DNA of 40,053 nt. Source: Bacteroidales bacterium (GTDB lineage Bacteria > Bacteroidota > Bacteroidia > Bacteroidales > P3). The notes beneath the pieces were generated by a model. It made no database searches and was not told the origin of the DNA. It saw nothing but the letters and a program-made list of their open reading frames with translations. Position 1 is the first letter of the stretch. Each line of letters starts with the position of its first letter. The DNA is taken from contig JAFVCA010000035.1 of NCBI GenBank assembly GCA_017479705.1, positions 1-40,053 on the forward strand, given 5' to 3'. Below are positions 33,515 through 40,053 of the stretch, one piece after another. A program made the position numbers and the translations under genes.

Positions 33515-34078
33515 ATGTCTGTTTTAGAATACATCATCCTCGCCTTTGCGCTCTCCGTCTCCGTCATGCTCACCCTGCGTGCCTGTGCACTGAAAAATCC
33601 TGTCCGCCTCACACGCGGTCTCGGCATAGCCCTCCTCGTTGCCATTGTCCATGCACTGCTCATACTTGCAGGGCTTTATGTTGGCAACCTGCTGCGTTTC
33701 GGTCTTCCCGAATACGACAGTCTCATCTATCTCGGTCTGCTGGTTGCGGTCTCCCTGCGCCTCTTCTTCCCCGCTTTCCGCAAAAAGGAGAAGGAGCTCC
33801 CCGCCTACGACATTTCGCGCTGGCTCACCGTCCTCCTCCTCGGCATTGCCACGGGCACCAACACCTTCTTTGTCGGCTTGGGTCTGGGTTTCCTTGTCCC
33901 GTTCCATCCTGATGCCCTGCGGGTGGCCATCCCCTTGGCCGTGGTGCTCTTCCTCATAGGCTATCTCGGCATCATGCTGGGGCGTACCAAGAAGCCCGTC
34001 CGCGCCCGTCGCTGGCAGCTCATCGCGGTCCTTTTCCTCTTGGTCTTCGCCATCAAGGGTGCCTTCTTCTCCAACTGA
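33515..34078 (+). CDS. MntP-like membrane protein (putative manganese efflux)
   Basis: The 187-residue protein has about six membrane helices (residues 2-22, 34-58, 68-86, 104-126, 133-154, 168-185) in two similar halves, the layout of the MntP manganese-efflux family. FALSVSVMLTLRACALKN occupies the place of the family's DAFAVSxxxG helix, and ATGTNTFFVGLGLGF that of the second DALAVG helix; the conserved metal-binding Asp residues of MntP are replaced in both (by Leu/Ser and Asn/Thr). It starts 4 bp after rsmA and is co-transcribed. It may therefore transport another substrate or none. Confidence 0.65.
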   Translation: MSVLEYIILAFALSVSVMLTLRACALKNPVRLTRGLGIALLVAIVHALLILAGLYVGNLLRFGLPEYDSLIYLGLLVAVSLRLFFPAFRKKEKELPAYDISRWLTVLLLGIATGTNTFFVGLGLGFLVPFHPDALRVAIPLAVVLFLIGYLGIMLGRTKKPVRARRWQLIAVLFLLVFAIKGAFFSN

Positions 34079-34104
34079 CCCCATTCGGTGCAACACCCAT
34101 GCTT

Positions 34105-34947
34105 TCAGCCTTTGCCGGGCGTGAGGAAGAGTTGCCCCGTCAGTCCGCCGTAGCTCTCCGCTGCCTGTTGCAGGGCTATCTCCGTCGTGTATTGCTCATA
34201 CAGCGTGCTGTGCGTCATCACCGTTTGGCTCGAGCTGATGGCTCCGCGCCTCTGTATCAACGCCCAACCCCTGTTTGTCTCCCCCACCGTGCTGCCAACC
34301 AGTGCCAATCTGCCCTCCACCGTGCGGGGTTCCAGATCGGCAAAACGCCAGTTGCTCTCCCCATGCGCCAATACTGCCTCCTCCATTCTTATGTGCACTT
34401 TAGGTATCATACTTTCAACGGTTTGCACCAACGTGTACAGTCGTAGCGCGTCGCCCCCCTTCCAACGGCCATCTCTGCCGCAAAGTGCTCGTACCATGTC
34501 TGTTCCCGTCGCAGTGTGGGGTAGGGGAGTAGCCACCCTTATCGAGGTCACTATTGCCGGTTCCCCCTCCACCTCGCCCCAGCGGTACCCTATGTCGGGC
34601 AGTATGCCGTCGCTCACCGGCATCCCTGGCATCAGCAGTGCCCCGAAGCCCCGATACGTCTCCTTGGTCATAAACACCTCCGGCATTTTCCGCATCAGCG
34701 AGCAGAACCGGGCGTAGGCTGTGTTCCCGCCCGCAAACAGGCAGTCGCCGCTGGCCCGCAGGGCCTTCCACAGGTTGGCGTTCCGCGCCACCCGCTGCCG
34801 TGCTATGAATTGTTCTCGTGTGCGGCTCCTCGGCATCTCGCTCGTTGCCGACCGCAGAATGATTTTCCCGCATCGCGTGTACACCGTCAGGTTGTCCTTT
34901 TCCAGCCTTCCGCTCACCGTGATGCCTTTTCTTTGCATGTGTGCCAT
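34105..34947 (-). CDS. Unknown protein with strong Shine-Dalgarno start
   Basis: The 280-residue product has no signal peptide or clear membrane segment. The N-terminal 55 residues (GRLEKDNLTVYTRCGKIILR, then RSRTREQFIARQRVARNANLW) resemble the opening of DUF6266-type Bacteroidota proteins, which also carry a 'Y..NG...vRs' strand followed by a 'T..Q...R..f' helix, but the match is only suggestive. The rest has basic and glycine-rich beta segments such as YRGFGALLMPGMPVSDGILP. It is read against its neighbours, ends 26 bp from the MntP-like gene, and has a very good AAGGAGG at 34956-34962, rare in this phylum. A leader hairpin and GC-rich island lie upstream. No function is assigned. Confidence 0.6.
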   Translation of the reverse strand: MAHMQRKGITVSGRLEKDNLTVYTRCGKIILRSATSEMPRSRTREQFIARQRVARNANLWKALRASGDCLFAGGNTAYARFCSLMRKMPEVFMTKETYRGFGALLMPGMPVSDGILPDIGYRWGEVEGEPAIVTSIRVATPLPHTATGTDMVRALCGRDGRWKGGDALRLYTLVQTVESMIPKVHIRMEEAVLAHGESNWRFADLEPRTVEGRLALVGSTVGETNRGWALIQRRGAISSSQTVMTHSTLYEQYTTEIALQQAAESYGGLTGQLFLTPGKG

Positions 34948-34955
34948 TGTTCGTT

Positions 34956-34962
34956 CCTCCTT
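34956..34962 (-). promoter_or_regulatory. Strong Shine-Dalgarno sequence
   Basis: AAGGAGG lies 8 nt before the ATG at 34945-34947. Other genes in the window lack such a site, as usual in Bacteroidota, so this start stands out and may reflect foreign origin or special translation control. Confidence 0.7.
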
Positions 34963-34975
34963 CTTTTTGCAATCC

Positions 34976-35028
34976 CCCGTTCAACGCTCCTTCTATATTG
35001 ATTCAATATTGAATGAGCGTTGAACGGG
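34976..35028 (-). promoter_or_regulatory. Large leader hairpin upstream of the unknown gene
   Basis: Perfect 14-bp arms CCCGTTCAACGCTC (34976-34989) and GAGCGTTGAACGGG (35015-35028) enclose 25 AT-rich bases that contain a second inverted pair ATATTGA/TCAATAT. The hairpin ends 13 nt before the Shine-Dalgarno sequence and would form in the mRNA leader, so it could control translation or be an operator. Confidence 0.7.
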
Positions 35029-35098
35029 CGTCTATGGGTTGTTTTAATATATTGATAACATGATTTTTGTGATTTTTCATTTCCCGTTTTTCCTGGGC

Positions 35099-35106
35099 CA
35101 AAGATA
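35099..35106 (-). promoter_or_regulatory. -7 element for the unknown minus-strand gene
   Basis: TATCTTTG on the minus strand would start a leader of about 145 nt that includes the 14-bp-stem hairpin. No clear -33 TTTG is seen, as the upstream DNA is GC-rich. Confidence 0.5.
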
Positions 35107-35460
35107 CAACCGCTTTTGGCCTTGCATACGGCTTGCCGCCTCCGGCGTGGCAACCTGTCGCAACCCGGCCCCGTCGCTCCCCACCTTTCGCCAACGCGCT
35201 TGTTCAATGGTGGGAAGCCCCTGCGGGGAGTCTTTCCGATTCACGGACCCCCCCGACGGTGCATCTCTTTCGTCCACGGCAAGCCCTCCCAAGCCAGTGA
35301 TACGCCGTCAGGCGTTCCCGCTGGGTGGGGCGTTGCCTTCCTCATGCAGTTGCTTCCCCGTCAGGGGATTTCTCTTGGTGGTGTGCAGCCGCGGGGCCGT
35401 GCCCGCGCCGTGTACACCCTGCCCCAAACCCTCTTTAGGGAAGGTTGGTTTGTGTTAAAA
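35107..35460. other. GC-rich, hairpin-dense intergenic island
   Basis: About 350 bp between divergent genes are much richer in G and C than the AT-rich flanks. No frame has protein-like composition. It carries a series of short perfect hairpins: CCCC-TGC-GGGG (near 35220), CGCC-GTCA-GGCG (near 35306), CCCC-GTCA-GGGG (near 35357) and GGGC-CGT-GCCC (near 35393); two share the same GTCA loop. It could be a structured RNA, a decayed gene or a repeat element. I see no tRNA or known riboswitch in it. Confidence 0.5.
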
Positions 35461-35472
35461 AATAAAAAATAC

Positions 35473-35502
35473 TTGTCTGTATTATTTTTTTTCGTATATT
35501 TG
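35473..35502 (+). promoter_or_regulatory. Promoter of the two large secreted-protein genes
   Basis: TTG (35473-35475), a 19-bp spacer and TATATTTG (35495-35502) give a close Bacteroidota promoter match, 29 bp before the ATG at 35532. Confidence 0.75.
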
Positions 35503-35531
35503 CAGATAGTATTAACCGATGTGTTTTTGCC

Positions 35532-37820
35532 ATGAAATGCTATAATACACTTATTACATGTATATTGTGCATAATGATTCTGTTTTGCACGATGAACCAA
35601 AATGTATCGGCACAGACGCTTGGCCAGAAGAGCATAACTGCTCATGACAATGTCCAGGACATTCATTCCCAACGCACAGAGGAGATTTCCCGTCCGCAGC
35701 GGCCCCGCAATGTGGCCGGGCCGCATGAGGTGTGCCCGGGCAGTTCGGAGTACTATACTGCCGAGGCCGCCTCGGACGATTGCTATATCCTGTGGAAGTG
35801 GGATGTAGGGCTGGCCGATTCGGCTGAGGCCACGGGGGAGCGTGTGATGGTGAAGTTCGGGCAGACGGCCTCCGACATCCGTGTCTATCAGGTGGACCGC
35901 CGCACGGGCTGCCGTTCCGAGGCGGTGGTGTGGCAGACCTTCCTTTTCGACTTTGCGGCGTGGCCCTACGAGCAGCCCGTAAGGGTGTGCGAGGGGCAGA
36001 GCTTCAGTCTCGACAGGCTTCCCGACCACCCCGACGTGCCGGTGCTGTACAAGTGGTACACGACGGAGCAGCTGGCCCACACCCTTACGGTGGTGGGCGA
36101 CAATCTGGAGCGCAATGTGAGGGTGATGACCAACTACGGTGCACTGCCGGCGTGGGTGCCCCTGTATTTGGACAGGACGGCCTGCGGGGTGACGATAATC
36201 GACCGGGTGTTAGTGAACATCGGGCTGATAGACCCTCCCGTGATACAGAACGGATCGTATTGCAGCCATGTGCATTCAAGACTGGATGTAGCGACCCCGG
36301 AGTACCGCGAAAATGCCGACCAGCAGCAGACCTACTGGGAGGTGGAAGGCGTGGGCACGGTGCAGGGGCTGCCCGCAGAGGTGGTCTTCCCGCATGCGGG
36401 GACGTACACTGTGGTGCTGCACTATGTGTCGCGCTACGGGTGCGAGGCCACGGCCACGCAGACCGTGACGGCGAACGATTGCCATGGAATAGCCGCGGAA
36501 GAGACGGTGGCGGCAGAGCCATCCTGCATTGAGGAGACGGGACGCTGCACGGTTACGCCGGTATGCTGCAATATCGTGGAGGTGGCATTGGACGGGGAAG
36601 TACCGTTGCCCGCCAAACTCGCCTTCTTGTTCGATGGCAACGTTGTGGGGGATACGGTGACGTTGGAAACGCATGCGTGCCGGCTGCTGGTGCCGGAGCG
36701 GCGTGTGGACCGGGTGAGGGTGTTGTGGAATGAAGGCGGCAGCCGCCATTGCGACACGGAGAAGATGCTGCCCATCGATGCAGACCCATGGTTCGACTTC
36801 AGAGCGACAGGCGACTGCGACGGGAATATCATAGTCGAAGACCGCACGGAGTATCCCTCGGCGCGCCCTGCCATCCGGGTGGAGGTCCACAGCGGGGATA
36901 CCACCTTGTTTTCCGGCCGACTGGAAAAAAGGGTGACGATTCCGGCTTTTGCGGGCTCGACAGTCAAGAATGACTACTTGATACGTTTCCGCATAGGCGG
37001 CGATTGCTATGTGGACCTGAACCGCCGGTTCGGCCCCCAGTTGCAGATACGGGATTTGCCGACGGCCATTACGGTGTGCGACAGGATTCCGGCGCTGTTC
37101 AGTGCCGACATAGTGGGCTGTACAAAGGAGGTGTTGTGGAATTTCGGTGACAGGTCGTACAATTACGGCAGCAGCCTGTACCACACATACGTGGAAAGCT
37201 TATGCAAAACGCAACTTGTGGTAATTGACAGCAACGGCTGCCAGGCAATGGGCAACATAAGTGTGAAAGTTGCCCGAAACGACATTGACGACCGTGTTAT
37301 TTTGGAGATTCCTTCGACGGGAATCTGTCATGGTTCCCTGAAAGAAGTGAAGTACTCTGCCAGACAATATTCTTTTGATGACCTCAATGAATACCATTGG
37401 ACCTGGCCGTCGCAGGTGACACTCAGAGACGGGCAGGACAACAGGTATAAACTGTTTGACGTGCTGGAAGGCGGCGACATCCGGGTGTTAGAGGTCAACC
37501 CCGGCAACGGCTGCAAGGCTGAGGCGGCAGGGAACATCGATTACCCGAACGAGATACCCGCCCATATCAGTTGCAGCGATGCCTATTGCGAGGGCGAAGA
37601 GGCGCTGGCCATAGGCAATGGCGGCGGGCAGTTCACCTACCAGTGGCAGTTGAGGGGCAGCGACGGGAGCCTTGTGGGTTCCTCCACAGCGGCCAACTAC
37701 CGTTTCACGGTGCCGGACGCTGTGGGTTGCAGATTGGAGTTGACCGTGACGGACAGGCTGGGCTGTTCGGCAAAGGATTATTTGAAAATAGAATGCCCCG
37801 GAGGGCAAAAAAATAAGTAG
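35532..37820 (+). CDS. Large secreted protein with PKD/Ig-like repeats
   Basis: The 762-residue product begins with a signal peptide (LITCILCIMILFCTMNQNVSAQ, cleavage near residue 28). The remainder consists of Cys-containing beta domains of the PKD/Ig type, recurring as 'C.G....y....W......': VCPGSSEYYTAEAASDDCYILWKWDV near 67, VCEGQSFSLDRLPDHPDVPVLYKWYT near 155, VLWNFGDRSYNYGSSLYHTY near 534 (a PKD-like WNFGD motif) and YCEGEEALAIGNGGGQFTYQWQLRGSDGS near 687. There is no T9SS C-terminal domain. The coding strand is rich in G-ending codons, unlike the C-rich genes just before it. It is followed after 21 bp by another secreted protein, likely in one operon. Function is unknown; surface binding is plausible. 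Confidence 0.8.
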   Translation: MKCYNTLITCILCIMILFCTMNQNVSAQTLGQKSITAHDNVQDIHSQRTEEISRPQRPRNVAGPHEVCPGSSEYYTAEAASDDCYILWKWDVGLADSAEATGERVMVKFGQTASDIRVYQVDRRTGCRSEAVVWQTFLFDFAAWPYEQPVRVCEGQSFSLDRLPDHPDVPVLYKWYTTEQLAHTLTVVGDNLERNVRVMTNYGALPAWVPLYLDRTACGVTIIDRVLVNIGLIDPPVIQNGSYCSHVHSRLDVATPEYRENADQQQTYWEVEGVGTVQGLPAEVVFPHAGTYTVVLHYVSRYGCEATATQTVTANDCHGIAAEETVAAEPSCIEETGRCTVTPVCCNIVEVALDGEVPLPAKLAFLFDGNVVGDTVTLETHACRLLVPERRVDRVRVLWNEGGSRHCDTEKMLPIDADPWFDFRATGDCDGNIIVEDRTEYPSARPAIRVEVHSGDTTLFSGRLEKRVTIPAFAGSTVKNDYLIRFRIGGDCYVDLNRRFGPQLQIRDLPTAITVCDRIPALFSADIVGCTKEVLWNFGDRSYNYGSSLYHTYVESLCKTQLVVIDSNGCQAMGNISVKVARNDIDDRVILEIPSTGICHGSLKEVKYSARQYSFDDLNEYHWTWPSQVTLRDGQDNRYKLFDVLEGGDIRVLEVNPGNGCKAEAAGNIDYPNEIPAHISCSDAYCEGEEALAIGNGGGQFTYQWQLRGSDGSLVGSSTAANYRFTVPDAVGCRLELTVTDRLGCSAKDYLKIECPGGQKNK

Positions 37821-37841
37821 TAACAATAAAATAATGCAATT

Positions 37842-40053
37842 ATGAACCGGTATGTCAAAATAATAATCTGTGCCATGCTTGCTGGTGTTTTGGGGAGTGG
37901 GACGGTGTCGGCGCAGAACTCGGAGTTCAGATGGTTAAGTGCAATATATGGAACGGGGGCACGATTTGTTTTAAGTGAGTATCACCCAAATCTTGTGATA
38001 GATACGATTGGAAACACTTATTTTGGAGATGTTTTTTATGGCTCTTACAAGTGGGAGGACTATCAAGATGTAGAAGAGGCGTTTTCCACCGACCAGTGTC
38101 TGCGGAACCGGTTGAGAACCACACAGTGCGCAGTGATAGCAAAACTTGACACTTCGGGTCACCGTGTATGGACCCGCACGGTATATGGCTGCGGAAGCCA
38201 TGCAGATGCCCATATAACCAATTTGTTGATAAGAGACAGTTTACTGTATTTCTGTTTAATAATCTCTATGCAGGTTGATATGAATTCTCCGTGCCGTCCT
38301 TTTTTGTGGCTTTTCGATACCATGTACTACTATCCCGTTGCGTGGGAACAGAGCCCCTATACCTATAAATGGGGAACTTATGTGCCTGATGGTCTGCTTG
38401 GTTTCCCTTTCAACCGATCATTTGGTGCAAGTATGGCGATGCTGGTAAGGATGGATTTGGACGGGAATGTGAAAGAAATCAACCCTCTTTTGTATGGACA
38501 TAGTAGGGCCGTTATAAACGGTTTTTTAGAAACATATTGCTATCCAGCTGTTGCCCTTGAGACATGCTTTCAGTTTGACTCAAAGAAACGGATGCATATA
38601 TTCGGAGTGCCGTATGAGGTGGGGCCAGCCTTGGTCGCTGGAAGAGACACGTTGCATATTGATCAACAACCCTGGTTGACACCATTTTTGGATACTGTGC
38701 ATACAGGGTCTTTATATATAATTTTGGACTCCAACCTGCATGTGGAAAGTGTCAGGCCGATGCTGTCGGACTACGACAGGAGGACCGTGGTCTCCCTCCC
38801 CGGCGCCACAAGACCGTATCGTGACAATGGGTGTTACCTTATCCCGAAAGGGATAACCATAGCGGAGAACGACAATGTGTACCTGTCCGCCACCTGCTCG
38901 GTCAGCAGGATGAGTTATATAAGAAGCTGGCTAAATGGGACCGGTGCATATACGGACAGCAACTATGTGCGGTTGCCCCTGCCGGAGCCGCCGCCCATCA
39001 GCTACCCCTACTATATCAACCTCGACTCGGCACACGCAGTCGTTGTGGAGAATCTTCAGGCGTCGGAGTGCATACCGGTGCTGATAAAGTACGACTCGGC
39101 GGGTAACATTGTGTGGGTGAAGCAGCGGTACCTTGAGGGTACGTTGAATACGGATACAATGACTTGGACAAGTGAAGTGGAAACCCCCAAAGTGGCTCCT
39201 CTGGTGGACTCGCAGTACGTCTACTTTAAGGGTAATGTAATGGATGAGATGCGGCAGAGAAATATTCCAGGGAACCATAACTTTCTTGTGCGCCGCAACT
39301 ATTACTTCGATGCGGAGCACAGGCACAGGCTGAACGGCCCGGAAGTGGACGAGCCGGATTCTCTGTATGGTCAATATATTACATACGGGGATTTGCGGGG
39401 GAACGACTATAGGTGTGCAACACGTTTTTCATACTATGCGGTCTATGACAAGGGGAGCGGGGAGTATGTAAAGACGGTGATACCCATGAAGGAGTGGATG
39501 GACACGGTGAAGTGGGCGACGTTTTTAGACGACTCGCCCTATTCCTCGGGGAAGCCTTTGAGCAATACTATCCGGCGGGACGGGGAGATATTTGACAGGC
39601 TTTGCCTGTTGGTGTCCATGAGTGTGATGTCCGCTCCGAACTGGATGCATCTCATGGATATAGCGAATTCGCGGTTGATGACAACAAACATAGAGGACGG
39701 GAGTTCGGCCGTGATAGACAGCTCGATGTATGCCTGGGGCAGCGACCATGTGTTGACCGACAAAGGGATGTATATCTGTTCGTCGGATGCCGACTGGGCC
39801 AGCATGGCAGGGCCGGTGCCGCCGCCGGTGCCGCTGGGCGCGTTGGACGGCCACATGCCGATAAGGGTGGGCTACTACATGCCGGCATACGACCGGCGGC
39901 GGGTGGCGCCCTGCGCGGGTGTGGAGAGCGTGGCGGCGGACCGCGGCATGGGGAGCGCGACGCTGCGCTGGCGCGGCGGCGAGGGGCAGCAGCTGTGGCA
40001 GGTGGCGCAGGTGGCGGCGGACAGCACGGGCCGCGAGCCCGACAGCGCGGCCT
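37842..40053 (+). CDS. Large secreted protein, 3' end outside window
   Basis: From the ATG at 37842 an open frame of 737 codons runs to the window edge. It starts with a signal peptide (YVKIIICAMLAGVLGSGTVSAQ) and continues with beta-rich sequence such as CAVIAKLDTSGHRVWTRTVY near 96-115 and IPVLIKYDSAGNIVWVKQRY near 410, i.e. the 'LD..G...W....G' strand repeat seen in SBBP/beta-propeller-like secreted proteins of Bacteroidota. Close to the edge, GVESVAADRGMGSATLRWRG followed by QQLWQV looks like the start of a fibronectin type III domain. GC content rises sharply in the last 300 bp. It follows the PKD-like protein by 21 bp. A C-terminal sorting domain may lie beyond the edge. Confidence 0.8.
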   Translation, partial: MNRYVKIIICAMLAGVLGSGTVSAQNSEFRWLSAIYGTGARFVLSEYHPNLVIDTIGNTYFGDVFYGSYKWEDYQDVEEAFSTDQCLRNRLRTTQCAVIAKLDTSGHRVWTRTVYGCGSHADAHITNLLIRDSLLYFCLIISMQVDMNSPCRPFLWLFDTMYYYPVAWEQSPYTYKWGTYVPDGLLGFPFNRSFGASMAMLVRMDLDGNVKEINPLLYGHSRAVINGFLETYCYPAVALETCFQFDSKKRMHIFGVPYEVGPALVAGRDTLHIDQQPWLTPFLDTVHTGSLYIILDSNLHVESVRPMLSDYDRRTVVSLPGATRPYRDNGCYLIPKGITIAENDNVYLSATCSVSRMSYIRSWLNGTGAYTDSNYVRLPLPEPPPISYPYYINLDSAHAVVVENLQASECIPVLIKYDSAGNIVWVKQRYLEGTLNTDTMTWTSEVETPKVAPLVDSQYVYFKGNVMDEMRQRNIPGNHNFLVRRNYYFDAEHRHRLNGPEVDEPDSLYGQYITYGDLRGNDYRCATRFSYYAVYDKGSGEYVKTVIPMKEWMDTVKWATFLDDSPYSSGKPLSNTIRRDGEIFDRLCLLVSMSVMSAPNWMHLMDIANSRLMTTNIEDGSSAVIDSSMYAWGSDHVLTDKGMYICSSDADWASMAGPVPPPVPLGALDGHMPIRVGYYMPAYDRRRVAPCAGVESVAADRGMGSATLRWRGGEGQQLWQVAQVAADSTGREPDSAA

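Noticed and set aside
35116-35535. Overlapping frames in the GC-rich island
   Set aside because: They have Pro/Arg/Gly-rich composition, no family likeness, and overlap the promoter of the next gene.
1-40053. CRISPR array, prophage, toxin-antitoxin or riboswitch
   Set aside because: No regular spaced repeats, phage structural or integrase genes, paired toxin-antitoxin genes, or known riboswitch motifs were seen.

Overview
The window comes from a member of the Bacteroidota, most likely order Bacteroidales. The evidence is TAnnTTTG-type -7 promoter elements with a TTG or TTTG about 19 bp upstream, near absence of Shine-Dalgarno sequences, type IX secretion (T9SS, 'gliding motility-associated') C-terminal domains, a Bacteroides-like serine palmitoyltransferase, and family genes such as DUF4290, DUF4175, WbqC and DUF4956. 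The genus cannot be set from the sequence.

Layout. 1-2.0 kb: the 3' end of an ISL3-type transposase runs directly into the orphan C-terminal tail of another gene. A VTC-fold gene and a DUF4956 membrane protein follow. 2.0-2.2 kb: a perfect 87-bp tandem duplication lies between convergent genes. 2.2-14.0 kb: an unbroken minus-strand block holds nadK, a T9SS cargo protein, an MsbA-type ABC exporter, purB, a PHP-type tyrosine phosphatase, murA (with Asp in place of the catalytic Cys), DUF4290, a small outer-membrane protein, an RluA pseudouridine synthase, a prolyl-tRNA deacylase-like gene and nadA. 14.1-14.6 kb: an AT-rich gene-free stretch is packed with DnaA-box-like 9-mers and inverted repeats. 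14.6-26.0 kb: mainly plus-strand genes follow: rpiB, deoC, a serine palmitoyltransferase-like gene, a GNAT-like acyltransferase, an SDR (minus strand), a 1139-residue DUF4175 protein, an anti-sigma/ATPase-like protein, ybeY and mnmG. 26.0-27.5 kb: a small unknown gene and a WbqC gene (minus), then two identical tRNA-Lys genes with a promoter and a terminator. 27.5-34.1 kb: a TPR protein, a 1077-residue CUB/P-domain T9SS protein, rsmA and a MntP-like membrane protein. 34.1-40.05 kb: a more accessory-looking end with an unknown gene that has a strong Shine-Dalgarno sequence and a large leader hairpin, a GC-rich hairpin-dense island, and two large secreted proteins, the second cut by the window edge.

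The most notable picture is a candidate chromosome origin neighbourhood. A perfect 16-bp parS site overlaps the start of the RluA gene at 12.44 kb. Two GGTTATCAACA boxes sit 11 bp further on. A box-rich AT-rich region separates minus-strand from plus-strand gene blocks at 14.1-14.6 kb. Degenerate parS-like sequences flank mnmG (gidA). By-eye strand composition does not support an origin, so this stays an inference. The second theme is a likely sphingolipid module: serine palmitoyltransferase, a GNAT-type acyltransferase and an SDR reductase, which would correspond to the three steps of bacterial ceramide formation.
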